Assembly (NCBI RefSeq): GCF_003846175.1
Contig: NZ_ML123046.1
Location: 1,124,198-1,167,512, forward strand
Direction of reading: 5' to 3'
Source: Streptomyces sp. ADI95-17
GTDB taxonomy: Bacteria > Actinomycetota > Actinomycetes > Streptomycetales > Streptomycetaceae
Length of the DNA: 43,315 bases
Under the pieces are notes generated by a model, which saw nothing but the letters and a program-made list of their open reading frames with translations, did not search any database and was not told the origin of the DNA. This document shows, in pieces, positions 26,247 through 35,358 of the stretch (positions are counted from its first letter, which is position 1; each line of letters starts with the position of its first letter). The position numbers were made by a program, and so were the translations under genes.

Positions 26247-26283
26247 CGGGTCACGTGGTGCCGGTACGGGGATGCGGCTCGCC

Positions 26284-26982
26284 TCAGCCCGCCGTACCCG
26301 GCTTGGTGCCCCATACGTACACGCGATCGTCGATGTGCAGGAGGTCCCACAGAGCTGCCGCGTCGTCCACCTTCAGATTGACGCATCCGGCCGAGCCGCC
26401 GCCGTCGTACAGGTCCCCCGGGTGCCCGTGCAGTGCCTGGCCACCGTCGAAGAACTGGGAGTACGGCATGGGCGCGTCGTCGTAGAGGGTCGAGACATGG
26501 TCCTTGTCGCGCCAGTAGATCGAATGCCAACCGGGCCGCGTCTCCTGCGCGTCGCGGCCGGTGCGGATGGGAACCGGGCCGAATTCCACCCGGTCTCCGG
26601 TCTGAACCCAAAGGAGCTGCCGGTCCATGTCGGTGCAGGTGACCCGGTACGAACGGGTCGGACAGTGGCCCGCGGCGTTCGGGTCGGGGGTTGCCTCGAC
26701 GGCGACCATGGTGCGGTAGGTACCGAGGTCGGCGAACCCGTCGGTGCGCGCGACCTCGTGCTCGCGCTGGAACGCCCGGATCGCCGTGCAGTCGGCTGCG
26801 GACTGGCGGCCGTCCACGGGGCGGCCGAGGTGCTTCTCCAGGGGGCGCTGGTAGGGGCCGGTGGGAGCGGTGCACGCGGCGGCGTCCGCGCCGGCCGGAG
26901 CGGCGATGGTGGCAGGGGCCGAGCAGAGCACCGCCGTGGCGGCTGCGGCGGTCACGGCACTGGCGACGCGAACGGGGTGCAC
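26284..26982 (-). CDS. secreted L,D-transpeptidase (YkuD family)
   Basis: A 232-residue exported protein. A signal peptide with a long Ala-rich hydrophobic core (residues about 5-33) is followed by a short peptidoglycan-binding-like segment (DCTAIRAFQREHE) and a YkuD domain with HGHPGDLYDGGGSAGCVNL, the Cys being the nucleophile. The usual SHGC reads SAGC here. GTG at 26982 is preferred over the ATG 14 codons upstream because AGGAGG lies 6 bases before it. It would form 3-3 peptidoglycan crosslinks or attach proteins outside the cell. It lies 95 bases downstream of the choice-of-anchor A gene in the same direction. Confidence 0.87.
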   Translation of the reverse strand: MHPVRVASAVTAAAATAVLCSAPATIAAPAGADAAACTAPTGPYQRPLEKHLGRPVDGRQSAADCTAIRAFQREHEVARTDGFADLGTYRTMVAVEATPDPNAAGHCPTRSYRVTCTDMDRQLLWVQTGDRVEFGPVPIRTGRDAQETRPGWHSIYWRDKDHVSTLYDDAPMPYSQFFDGGQALHGHPGDLYDGGGSAGCVNLKVDDAAALWDLLHIDDRVYVWGTKPGTAG

Positions 26983-27077
26983 GGATGACCTCCTGGCGGT
27001 GCGTGCGGGGCCCAGCCAGTGCACCAGCCCACCGGTTCGGACGCCATACGTGAACGGCCAACCGGTGACCGGACGGG

Positions 27078-28910
27078 CTACGCGTTCCGGGCCTCGCAGG
27101 TCTTGCCCTTGCAGGGCTCACCGCGGGTGTTCTCGATCGTTGCCGTCACACCCGTGGCGTTGTTCTCCGCCGTCACCGCGTACGGCCCGGAGACCGCGTT
27201 CGAGGGCAGGACGTAGCCCTCCGGCACGGCGGTCTCGCGCAGGTAGTACTCGCCGAGCAGCAGCTCGTCGAAGGAGCACCCGCCCTTCTCGTCGGTGGAG
27301 CAGTCGTCGACCCGGGTGTCGGGCTCGGTGCCGCGGGTCTGGAGGCCGGGAGTGCCGTTGGACTCGCGCCAGAGTTCGAAGACGGCGCCGGCCAGTGGCT
27401 CCCCGTTCTTGCGGTCCTTCTTCACCAGGTCGATCCGACCGGTGCCGGGCGGCTCGGACATGATGGTGTTCTGCGCCTCGGTCTGGACGCCGGTGCCGGC
27501 GTTCTCCTCGCTGAGGACGAGAGGGCCGAAGACGTTGGGATCGGGCAGTTCGTAGCCGTCGGGGGCGGCGGTCTCACGCCAGTAGTAGGTGCCGGTTGTG
27601 GTCGTCGCGGCGCAGATGCCGTCGGCCGGAGTGGTGCAGGTGCTGACCCGGGTGTCGGGCTCGGTGCCGCGGGTCTGGAGGCCGGGAGTGCCGTTGGTCT
27701 CGCGCCAGAGTTCGAAGTCGGCCCCGGCGAGCGGAGCGCCGGTGTCCGCGTCGGTCTTCAGCACCCGGACCTCACCGGTCGTCGGCTGCGGTCCGCCGCA
27801 GTCCGGCAGGTCGCCGTTGAACGGGTAGGCATGGAACTCCTGGCCGCCGCCGCCCGACGCGGAACTGGTGTGCGTCAGAGACCCGGTGGTGAAGAAGCGG
27901 CCGTTGATTCCGGGCAGTTGCACATCGGTCATCGAGGACTGCTCACCCATCAGGAAGCTGCCCTGAAACTGACCGGTTCCCCGGAGGTCGACCGTCGTGG
28001 CGTCGGGGAAGTTCCACAGCAGCCGCTCACGGTAGGCGTTCAGCGGGTCCCCGTCGTCGGAGATGCTCCCGCTGTACGTGTTCAGTACCCGGTCCGTCCC
28101 GACGACGTTGACGAGAACGGTCGCGTCGTCCGGAATGCCGGCGAAGACGATGCCCTGCTGCGCGCCGCCCCGGCCGACCATGTCGAAGTCGACGTTGAAG
28201 ACCTGGAGGGCTGACGTCCCGTCACCGGTGAACAGGGTCTGCGTCCCCTGGTTCACGGCCGTGCCCGTCGCAGTGCGCGGTCGGCCGTCGACGCGGGCGT
28301 AGCAGCGGCTGGCGTCCGTCAGCTGGTCACGCAGCCCGGCGTACGGCTCGATGGCGTCGTCGTCCTGGATCAACTCGCCGTTCACGGTGCCGGTCTGCGT
28401 GCCCGCGTACCGGACGATGCCCCGCTCGCCCACTTGGCCGCCGGTCGTCTCCAGGGTCTGTCCGGCGGCGATGGTCACGTTGCCGCCGGCGGTCAGGAAG
28501 TCGGAGTCGACCGGAGGCGCCACCCGGGAGCCGACACCGGCGATGCCCAGGTTGTACAGGCCGCTGGCGGCCGGGTCCTTGTTCTGGTCGAAATCGTCGA
28601 GCACGACGACGCGGCCCTCGGCCTCGGCGGCTCGCCCGCGTACCAGGAAGTCGTTCCCGACGAATACGTTGATCGCGTCGTCCCGCCCGGCGATCGGGCC
28701 GTTGTTGATCTCGGGGAAGAGGTCCGGGCAACTGCCGGGAATGCAGGGCCCGAGCCCGCCGGGCAGGGGGGCGGCCACGGAGGGCGCGGCGGGCAGCCCG
28801 AAGGTGAGCACGGGCACGGCCATGGCGAGCACGGCGCAGGAGGTCCTGGTGGCGCCGGTGCGTGAGCGCAGCGTGGAGAGACGCCGAGTCATTGATCTCA
28901 TATCGGGCAT
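27078..28910 (-). CDS. secreted choice-of-anchor A family protein with two SpaA-type repeats
   Basis: A 610-residue surface or secreted protein. After a signal peptide (about residues 18-47, ending AAPSVAA) comes a choice-of-anchor A domain (about 50-375: INNGPIAGRDDAINVFVGNDF ..., GSFLMGEQSSMTDVQLPGINGRFF). Two SpaA/Cna-B-like domains follow (about 383-490 and 496-600), each with the LAGA.FELWRE core and a YYWRE/YYLRE TAAP-GYELP style end that normally forms isopeptide bonds. No LPXTG sorting signal or C-terminal membrane segment is visible; the chain ends with CKGKTCEARNA. The two repeats are nearly identical at one DNA block. Several in-frame Met codons at the start (28910, 28901, 28892) leave the exact start open; no strong ribosome site separates them. 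Confidence 0.85.
   Translation of the reverse strand: MPDMRSMTRRLSTLRSRTGATRTSCAVLAMAVPVLTFGLPAAPSVAAPLPGGLGPCIPGSCPDLFPEINNGPIAGRDDAINVFVGNDFLVRGRAAEAEGRVVVLDDFDQNKDPAASGLYNLGIAGVGSRVAPPVDSDFLTAGGNVTIAAGQTLETTGGQVGERGIVRYAGTQTGTVNGELIQDDDAIEPYAGLRDQLTDASRCYARVDGRPRTATGTAVNQGTQTLFTGDGTSALQVFNVDFDMVGRGGAQQGIVFAGIPDDATVLVNVVGTDRVLNTYSGSISDDGDPLNAYRERLLWNFPDATTVDLRGTGQFQGSFLMGEQSSMTDVQLPGINGRFFTTGSLTHTSSASGGGGQEFHAYPFNGDLPDCGGPQPTTGEVRVLKTDADTGAPLAGADFELWRETNGTPGLQTRGTEPDTRVSTCTTPADGICAATTTTGTYYWRETAAPDGYELPDPNVFGPLVLSEENAGTGVQTEAQNTIMSEPPGTGRIDLVKKDRKNGEPLAGAVFELWRESNGTPGLQTRGTEPDTRVDDCSTDEKGGCSFDELLLGEYYLRETAVPEGYVLPSNAVSGPYAVTAENNATGVTATIENTRGEPCKGKTCEARNA
27309..27381 (-). repeat. internal direct repeat, copy 1 (SpaA domain 2)
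   Basis: Bases 27309-27361 are identical over 53 positions to 27645-27697; after one mismatch a further 19 bases also match. The offset is 336 bases (112 codons). It encodes the TNGTPGLQTRGTEPDTRV-type block in both SpaA repeats. Confidence 0.9.
27645..27717 (-). repeat. internal direct repeat, copy 2 (SpaA domain 1)
   Basis: Partner of 27309-27381. The flanking sequence of the two domains is clearly diverged, so the identity is restricted to this block, as expected from recent duplication with selection or local gene conversion. Confidence 0.9.
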
Positions 28911-29147
28911 TCTTTTCAGAGATCCGCGTTTCGGAGTGGATTGCGAACCGTGCTGCCACGAAGGGATGCGCCAAGCACTCGAACAGGCTAGGCCCCCCGA
29001 TGGGCCCGTGTCCGCGCGGACACGGAGGAAGGGGCGCTCAGCAGATCGCCCGGACCGGACCGGACGTCCGTGACTCCTGTGACAGTCCGGGGGATTAGGT
29101 TGGCCGAGAGAAGTTTTCGGGCAGCCGGACTCGCGATGGGGGCGAGC
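28911..29147. promoter_or_regulatory. divergent intergenic region with 16-bp palindrome
   Basis: The 237 bases between the choice-of-anchor A gene and the TerD gene carry a perfect 16-bp palindrome, GTGTCCGCGCGGACAC, at 29008-29023. It may be an operator or a small hairpin. No consensus promoter was identified with confidence. Confidence 0.45.
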
Positions 29148-30452
29148 ATGACCATGCTAAAAGGAGCCAATGTTCCGGTGGCGGCTCAGGCCGTGCGGGT
29201 CGAACTGGGGTGGCGCACCGCCCCGGGGACACCGGACGTGGACGGATCGGCGCTCCTGCTCGTGCCGTCGGGGAAGGTGCGCAGCGACGCCGACTTCGTC
29301 TTCTACAACCAGCCCTCGCACGCATCCGGCGCGGTGCGCCACGAGGGCAAGCGCACCGCCGGTGACGGGACGACGGACAACCTCGTGGTTGACCTGGCGC
29401 GCGTCGAGCCGGCCATCGACCGGGTGGTGCTGGCGGCCTCCGCGGACGGCGGCACGTTCGGCCGGGTGACCGGACTCTACGTACGGATCACGGACGCGGC
29501 GAACGGAAGGGAGATCGCCCGCTTCGACAGCGCGGACGCGACGGTCGAGACCGCCTTCATCCTGGGGGAGCTCTACCGGCGCCAGGGAGCCTGGAAATTC
29601 CGCGCCGTCGGCCAGGGATACGACACCGGCCTCGAAGGGCTCGCGACCGACTTCGGGATTTCCGTCGACGAGCCGCAGCAGCCTCAGCCGAATCACCAAC
29701 CCCGAACGCCTCAACAACCCCACAGCGCAACGCGGGTCGACCACCGGCCGCCGGTCCCGCCCGCCCCGCCGACGGCACCCCCGGTGCCTCCCGCGCCCCC
29801 CGCCACCGCACCCGTCCGCCTCACCAAGGTGACGCTCACCAAGGACGCGCCGTCGGTCTCCCTCGCCAAACAGGGCGGCACATCCGGAGCGCTTCGTGTC
29901 AATCTCAACTGGGAAGTGCGCAAACAGTTCAAGGGCTGGGGCAGCAAACTCGGCAGAGCGGTCGCCAACCACTCGGACCTCGATCTCGACCTCTGCGCCC
30001 TCTACGAACTGACCGACGGCCGCAAGGGAGTCGTGCAGGCGCTGGGAAACGCGTTCGGCGCTCTCCAGCACCCTCCCTACATCCACCTCGACGGGGACGA
30101 CCGTACCGGCGCCGTCGCCACCGGCGAGAACCTCACCGTCAACCTCGACCACAAGAACAAGCTCCGGCGGGTCCTGATCTTCGTGACCATCTACGAAGGC
30201 GCCCGGAGCTTCGCCGATCTCCACGCGAGCGTCACTCTCCAGCCCCAGCACGGCGCCCCGATCGACTTCTCGCTCGACGAGTGCACCGTCCCGTCCACGG
30301 TCTGCGCACTGGCGCTCCTGACCAACAACGGGGGAGACCTCACCGTGCAGCGCGAGGCCCGCTACCTCGTCCCCGAGCGCGGAGTGAGCCCGCAGCGCAC
30401 CATCGACTACGCCTACGGGTGGGGCATGAACTGGACGCCCGGCCGCAAATGA
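29148..30452 (+). CDS. TerD-family protein with two TerD-like domains
   Basis: A 434-residue cytoplasmic protein. Residues 1-170 are a TerD-like domain starting MTMLKGANVPV, with a variant metal-site region (PDVDGSALLLV, DADFVFYNQ). A Pro-rich linker (about 182-220, PPVPPAPPTAPPVPPAPP) leads to a second TerD-like domain with HSDLDLDLCALYEL, LDGDDRTG and WGMNWTPGRK. TerD proteins bind calcium and act in tellurite/stress response or, in Streptomyces, differentiation. ATG 29148 is chosen because the conserved TerD N-terminus begins there; in-frame ATGs at 29136 and 29154 are possible. It is a single gene without other ter genes nearby. Confidence 0.85.
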   Translation: MTMLKGANVPVAAQAVRVELGWRTAPGTPDVDGSALLLVPSGKVRSDADFVFYNQPSHASGAVRHEGKRTAGDGTTDNLVVDLARVEPAIDRVVLAASADGGTFGRVTGLYVRITDAANGREIARFDSADATVETAFILGELYRRQGAWKFRAVGQGYDTGLEGLATDFGISVDEPQQPQPNHQPRTPQQPHSATRVDHRPPVPPAPPTAPPVPPAPPATAPVRLTKVTLTKDAPSVSLAKQGGTSGALRVNLNWEVRKQFKGWGSKLGRAVANHSDLDLDLCALYELTDGRKGVVQALGNAFGALQHPPYIHLDGDDRTGAVATGENLTVNLDHKNKLRRVLIFVTIYEGARSFADLHASVTLQPQHGAPIDFSLDECTVPSTVCALALLTNNGGDLTVQREARYLVPERGVSPQRTIDYAYGWGMNWTPGRK

Positions 30453-30504
30453 CCCCCCGGCGGTCCGGACGGCCCTGCCGCCGCCGGCCCACCGCCGGCT
30501 CGGC

Positions 30505-31677
30505 TCACCGGTCCGGCGCGGCCTCGGGACGGGCGTACGTACGCCCCTTCCAGGCCGCGCCGCGGCCCCGGTAGTGCTGCACCGCCGAATCGACCGTCAT
30601 CAGCAGATAGAGCGCGGCGGTGAACGGCAGCAACGGCGCCGACCACAGCGACTGCCGGTAGTAGCCCAGCATCGGCAGATACGTCCCCGACATCACCGCC
30701 CATGCCAGCCCGCCCGCCCGAGCCGCCACCGGGTCACCGGCCAGCAGCCCGGTCACGAGCGCGACCGGCGGGACCAGATAGACCAGCGCGAGCCCCAGCA
30801 CCGTTCCCAGCAGCAGCGCCGGACTGTGCCGCAACTGGGCGTACGCGCTCCGCGACACCATCCGCCACAGGTCCGCCAGCCGTGGATACGGCCGCACGCT
30901 GTCCACCCGCTCGGCGAGCCCCAGCCAGATCCGCCCGCCGCTGCGCCGCACCGCCCGCGCCAGCGACACGTCGTCGATCACCGCCTGCCGGATCGAATCC
31001 GGCACCCGCGCCCGCTCCGCCGCCCCGGTCCGCAGCAGCACACAGCCACCGGCCGCCGCGGCCGTCCGGGCACCCGCCCGGTTCACCCACCGGAACGGAT
31101 AGAGCTGCGAGAAGAAGTACACGAAGGCGGGCACGACCAGCCGCTCCCAGAGGCTCGACACCCGCAGCCGGGCCATCTGCGAGACCAGGTCGAAGCCGCC
31201 CGACTCGGCGGCGGCCACCAGCTCCCGCAGACTGTCCGGCTCGTGCGCGATGTCGGCGTCGGTCAGCAGCAGATAGTCCGGCTCCCTGGTCCGGGCCAGC
31301 GAGATCCCGTGCCGGACCGCCCAGAGCTTGCCCGTCCAGCCCGGCCCGGGCTCGCCCGGCGAGACGACCGTCACCGGCAGCCCCCCGAACCGCACGGACA
31401 GCGCACGGGCCACGTCCCCGGTCCCGTCCTTGCTGCAGTCGTCGACGAGGAAGACCTCCGCCCGCCCCGGATAGTCCTGCGCCAGCAGCGACGGCAGGCT
31501 CACCGGCAGCATGTCGGCCTCGTCGCGTGCGGGCACCACGATCGCGACGGACGGCCAGCGGGCGGGGGCCTCCCGGCGGGGCAGCCGCTGGTCGGTCCGC
31601 CAGAAGAACCCTTGTCCCAGCAGCAGCCACACCCACGCGGCCAGCGAACCCACGGCGATCCAGGCAACGGCACTCAT
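30505..31677 (-). CDS. membrane-bound family 2 glycosyltransferase (HpnB-like)
   Basis: A 390-residue protein: one N-terminal membrane helix (about residues 4-22), a GT-A domain (about 43-270) with VAIVVPARDEADMLP, the nucleotide-binding FLVDDCSKDGT, the DxD equivalent LLLTDADIAH and a QAVIDDVSLARAV acceptor segment, then three or so C-terminal membrane helices. The overall plan is that of hopene-associated and carotenoid glycosyltransferases. Acceptor and donor cannot be told from the sequence and no hopanoid genes are visible nearby. It diverges from the racemase gene with a 58-base gap. Confidence 0.82.
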   Translation of the reverse strand: MSAVAWIAVGSLAAWVWLLLGQGFFWRTDQRLPRREAPARWPSVAIVVPARDEADMLPVSLPSLLAQDYPGRAEVFLVDDCSKDGTGDVARALSVRFGGLPVTVVSPGEPGPGWTGKLWAVRHGISLARTREPDYLLLTDADIAHEPDSLRELVAAAESGGFDLVSQMARLRVSSLWERLVVPAFVYFFSQLYPFRWVNRAGARTAAAAGGCVLLRTGAAERARVPDSIRQAVIDDVSLARAVRRSGGRIWLGLAERVDSVRPYPRLADLWRMVSRSAYAQLRHSPALLLGTVLGLALVYLVPPVALVTGLLAGDPVAARAGGLAWAVMSGTYLPMLGYYRQSLWSAPLLPFTAALYLLMTVDSAVQHYRGRGAAWKGRTYARPEAAPDR

Positions 31678-31735
31678 TCGCCGCAGTCTGCCCCACCGGG
31701 ACGGAACCGCAAGGGCGGTCGACTATGGTGACCGG

Positions 31736-32521
31736 GTGAAGATCGCGCTCATGGACTCAGGAATCGGCCTGCTCGCGGCAGCCGCCGCGGTACGACGACT
31801 GCGGCCCGACGCCGATCTGGTGCTCTCCTCCGACCCCGACGGCATGCCCTGGGGACCGCGTACGTCCGAAGACGTGACCGCCCACGCGCTCGACGTGGCA
31901 CGCGCGGCCGCCGCCCACCGGCCGGACGCACTGATCGTCGCCTGCAACACGGCCTCCGTGCACGCCCTGCCGGCGCTCCGAGCCGCGCTCGAACCCACGC
32001 TGCCGGTCATCGGCACCGTCCCCGCGATCAAGCCGTCCGTCGCCGGCGGCGGCCCGGTCGCGATCTGGGCCACGCCCGCCACCACCGGCAGCCCGTACCA
32101 GCGCGGACTCATCCGTGAATTCGCCGGCTCCGTCGATGTCACCGAGGTGCCCTGCCCCGGTCTCGCCGACGCCGTGCAGAACGCGGACGAGACCGCGATC
32201 GACCTCGCCATCGCCGCGGCCGCCGCCCGCACCCCGCGCGGCGTCCGGGCCGTGGTCCTGGGCTGCACCCACTACGAACTGGTCGCCGAACGCATCCGTG
32301 CCGCCGTACGGCAGCCGGGTCTGCCGCCCGTCGCGCTGCACGGTTCCGCGGGCGCCGTCGCCGCCCAGGCACTGCGCCGGATAGGTGCCGAACCCGCTCC
32401 GTCGGCCGAACCGTCCGCAGGACTCGCCGTGATCCTCAGCGGCCGCCCCGCCGACCTGCCGGTGGCCGCTCTGGCCTACGCCGAGGGACGGCTGCTGGGG
32501 GCGGTCAGCCCGGCCCGCTGA
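31736..32521 (+). CDS. Asp/Glu racemase family protein
   Basis: A 261-residue MurI-like protein with the two catalytic cysteine motifs VACNTAS and LGCTHYEL and the N-terminal MDSGIGLL loop. GTG at 31736 is taken as start because the family sequence begins there (VKIALMDSG); the open frame further upstream is not homologous in character. True MurI makes D-glutamate for peptidoglycan. This may be a second, divergent family member, since it lacks the usual murI neighbours. Confidence 0.82.
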   Translation: MKIALMDSGIGLLAAAAAVRRLRPDADLVLSSDPDGMPWGPRTSEDVTAHALDVARAAAAHRPDALIVACNTASVHALPALRAALEPTLPVIGTVPAIKPSVAGGGPVAIWATPATTGSPYQRGLIREFAGSVDVTEVPCPGLADAVQNADETAIDLAIAAAAARTPRGVRAVVLGCTHYELVAERIRAAVRQPGLPPVALHGSAGAVAAQALRRIGAEPAPSAEPSAGLAVILSGRPADLPVAALAYAEGRLLGAVSPAR

Positions 32522-32580
32522 CCCGGCGCGGGCCGTTCGACCCATCCCCGGCGTGCGGATTCTTAAGTACGCTGCTTGAC

Positions 32581-33144
32581 ATGAGGGACCACCCCCGAAA
32601 ACCCCGGCACGACGGAGCCGACGCCCGCTCCGCCGTCTGGATCGGCCGGGCCACCAACCGGGCCCAGTGGGTGCTCGCGGCCGCGGGCGCGGCCTGTCTG
32701 GCACTCGGCGTCCAGCTGGCCGTCACCTCCAACTGGACCTCCGGGATCGCCCCGCTGCTGATGTCCGTGATCGGCTGTGTCGCCGCCGGACTGCTCATGC
32801 TGTTCGGCACCCTCGCCTTCGTGAACGTCGCCGTCCGGATCGACGGGGACGCCCTGGAGGTGCGCTGCGGCCACATGGGCGTCCCGCGCCGCCGGATCCT
32901 GCTCACCCAGGTGGTGGGCGCGGAATTCGCCCCCGAGGTCACCCCGCGCCAATGGGGCGGCTGGGGCTACCGCTGGCGCCCCGAACAGGGCACGGCCGTG
33001 GTGGTCCGCAGGGGCGAGGGCCTGGTGCTCAGGCTCGGTGACGGCAGGACGTTCACCATCACGGTCGACGACGCCGAGGCGGGCGTCCGGTTCATCCGCG
33101 AACGCCTGCACCTGCCGGCGACCGGCGCCACGACCGGAGCCTGA
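32581..33144 (+). CDS. two-helix membrane protein with PH-like cytoplasmic domain
   Basis: A 187-residue protein with two membrane helices (about residues 29-48 and 56-82) and a C-terminal beta-rich region (VRIDGDALEVRCGHMGVPRRRI ... GTAVVVRRGEGLVLRLGDGRTFTITVDDAE) resembling bacterial PH-type domains of actinobacterial membrane proteins. No function can be given. No Shine-Dalgarno is visible before ATG 32581, so a leaderless mRNA is possible. Confidence 0.7.
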   Translation: MRDHPRKPRHDGADARSAVWIGRATNRAQWVLAAAGAACLALGVQLAVTSNWTSGIAPLLMSVIGCVAAGLLMLFGTLAFVNVAVRIDGDALEVRCGHMGVPRRRILLTQVVGAEFAPEVTPRQWGGWGYRWRPEQGTAVVVRRGEGLVLRLGDGRTFTITVDDAEAGVRFIRERLHLPATGATTGA

Positions 33145-33257
33145 CCCCGGACGACGGGGGACCGGTACGGCAGAGCGACGGAACGATCCGGTACGAAGGG
33201 TTCCACCACGCGGGCGCGGCTCCCGGACACACAGGCCGCCACCGTAGACTCCGCCGG

Positions 33258-34844
33258 GTGAGCGCCACCATCACCTCAGTCGAAGCCGCGCAGCCGGCCT
33301 CATCCCCCGTGTCCCGCAAGCGACGCCTGGTACGGCCCGCCGCCGCGGTGATCGCGGGCGTCCTGCTGTATCTGAGCTTCCCGCCCCGCCCCCTGTGGTG
33401 GCTGGTGCTGCCCGGATTCGCCCTGCTCGGCTGGGTGCTGCACCGACGACGGCTCCGCGCCGGATTCGGACTCGGCCTGCTCGCCGGGCTGGGCTTCATG
33501 CTGCCGCTGCTGCACTGGACCGGCGAGGAGGTCGGCCCGGTGCCGTGGCTGGCCCTGGCCGCCGCCGAGGCGCTGTTCATCGCGGTCGGCTGCATCGGGA
33601 TCGCCGCGGTCAGCCGCCTCGCCTGCTGGCCGCTGTGGGCCGCCGCGGTCTGGGTACTCGACGAGGCGGTCCGGGCCAGGGTGCCGTTCGGCGGCTTCCC
33701 GTGGGGAAAGATCGCCTTCGGCCAGGCGGACGGTGTGTTCCTGCCGCTCGCGGCGCTCGGAGGCACGCCTCTGCTCTCCTTCGCGGTGGTGCTGTGCGGC
33801 TTCGGGCTCTGCGAAGCGGTGCTCCGGTTCCGCGCCCACCGGCGCACCGGCACGCTGCCCAGGGCGGCCGTCGCCGCCGCGGCCGCGACCGTCCTGGTAC
33901 CCGTCGCCGGTGCGTTCGCCGCGCTGCCCCTCGTCGACGACTCGGCCGAGGACGGCACCGCGACCGTCGCCGCGATCCAGGGCAACGTGCCCCGGCTCGG
34001 ACTCGACTTCAACTCCCAGCGCCGCGCCGTCCTGGACAACCATGTGCGCCGCACCGAACAGCTCGCCCAGGAGGTGAAGGAGGGCAAGGTCCCGCAGCCC
34101 GACTTCGTCCTGTGGCCGGAGAACTCCTCCGACCTCGACCCGTACCGCAACGCCGACGCCCGGATCGTGATCGACGACGCGGTGAAGGCGATCGGTGTGC
34201 CCACCGTGATCGGCGCGGTGGTCGAACCCGACAGCGGGAACCTGCGCAACACCCTCATCCAGTGGGATCCGAAGAAGGGCCCCGTCGACACGTACGACAA
34301 GCGCCACATCCAGCCGTTCGGCGAGTACATGCCGATGCGCTCCGTCGCACGGATCTTCAGCTCCGACGTGGACCGGGTGCAGCGCGACTTCGGCCCCGGG
34401 AAGAAGGTCGGGGTCTTCGACCTGGCGGGGACGAACGTGGGGCTCGTGACCTGCTACGAGGCCGCGTTCGACGACGCCGTACGGGACACCGTCATGCACG
34501 GCGGCCAGCTGATCGCCGTACCGAGCAACAACGCCACCTTCGGCCGCAGCGAGATGACCTACCAGCAGCTGGCCATGTCCAGGGTGCGGGCGGTCGAGCA
34601 CAGCCGGTCCGTCGTCGTCCCCGTCACCAGCGGGGTCAGCGCCGTCATCCGCCCGGACGGGAAGGTCGTCGAGAAGACGAAGCTGTTCACCCCGGACGCG
34701 CTCGTGGGCGAGGTGCCGCTGAGGTCCTCGCTGACGCCCGCGACCCGGATGGGCACGCTCCCCGAGGGTGTGCTCGTGCTGATCGCCGTGGCAGGGCTCG
34801 GCCTGGTCGCCGTCCGTGCGGTACGGAGCCGGCGCGCCCGGTGA
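33258..34844 (+). CDS. lnt: apolipoprotein N-acyltransferase
   Basis: A 528-residue integral membrane enzyme that adds the third acyl chain to lipoproteins. About six helices precede a nitrilase-type periplasmic domain (about residues 230-480), and a C-terminal helix closes the protein. The Glu-Lys-Cys catalytic triad is visible: VLWPENSSD, YDKRHIQPFGEYMP and GLVTCYEAAFDD. The start is GTG at 33258. It is followed 30 bases later by the Nudix gene on the same strand. Confidence 0.92.
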   Translation: MSATITSVEAAQPASSPVSRKRRLVRPAAAVIAGVLLYLSFPPRPLWWLVLPGFALLGWVLHRRRLRAGFGLGLLAGLGFMLPLLHWTGEEVGPVPWLALAAAEALFIAVGCIGIAAVSRLACWPLWAAAVWVLDEAVRARVPFGGFPWGKIAFGQADGVFLPLAALGGTPLLSFAVVLCGFGLCEAVLRFRAHRRTGTLPRAAVAAAAATVLVPVAGAFAALPLVDDSAEDGTATVAAIQGNVPRLGLDFNSQRRAVLDNHVRRTEQLAQEVKEGKVPQPDFVLWPENSSDLDPYRNADARIVIDDAVKAIGVPTVIGAVVEPDSGNLRNTLIQWDPKKGPVDTYDKRHIQPFGEYMPMRSVARIFSSDVDRVQRDFGPGKKVGVFDLAGTNVGLVTCYEAAFDDAVRDTVMHGGQLIAVPSNNATFGRSEMTYQQLAMSRVRAVEHSRSVVVPVTSGVSAVIRPDGKVVEKTKLFTPDALVGEVPLRSSLTPATRMGTLPEGVLVLIAVAGLGLVAVRAVRSRRAR

Positions 34845-34874
34845 CGCTCCGGCGCGCCACGTAGGGTCGGGTCC

Positions 34875-35354
34875 ATGGCAACTCCTGATTTCATCCGCGA
34901 GATCCGCGCCACCGCGGGCCAGCAACTGCTCCTGCTGCCGGGCGTCACCGCAATCGTCTTCGACGACGAGGGCAGAGTGCTGCTCGGACGCCGTTCCGAC
35001 ACCGGCAAATGGTCGGTCATCGGCGGTATCTGCGAGCCGGGCGAACAGCCGGCGGCGACGGCGGAGCGCGAGGTGTACGAAGAGACGGGCGTGCACTGCG
35101 TCGCGGAGCGGGTGGTGCTCACCCAGGCCCTGGAGCCCGTGCAGTACGCGAACGGCGACCGCTGCCAGTACCTCGACGTCACCTTCCGCTGCCGGGCGAC
35201 CGGCGGCGAGGCATGCGTCAACGACGACGAGTCGCTGGAGGTGGGCTGGTTCCCGGTGGACGCGCTGCCGCCGCTGAACGAGTTCGGACTCTTCCGGATC
35301 AAGCAGTCCATGACCGACGAGCCCACCTGGTTCGAACCCACCGCCCGGCAGTGA
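34875..35354 (+). CDS. Nudix hydrolase
   Basis: A 159-residue protein with a complete Nudix box GX5EX7REUXEEXGU, read as GGICEPGEQPAATAEREVYEETGV-type sequence at about residues 49-72, split here for its key residues G49, E55, R63-E64 and E67-E68. Substrate is unknown; members clean up or degrade nucleoside diphosphate derivatives. It is 30 bases after lnt and ends in a strong hairpin. Confidence 0.9.
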   Translation: MATPDFIREIRATAGQQLLLLPGVTAIVFDDEGRVLLGRRSDTGKWSVIGGICEPGEQPAATAEREVYEETGVHCVAERVVLTQALEPVQYANGDRCQYLDVTFRCRATGGEACVNDDESLEVGWFPVDALPPLNEFGLFRIKQSMTDEPTWFEPTARQ

Positions 35355-35358
35355 ACAG

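Noticed and set aside
33300..35096. Long minus-strand frame opposite lnt and the Nudix gene
   Set aside because: The plus strand carries the Lnt catalytic triad and a full Nudix box; the antisense frame has no domain.
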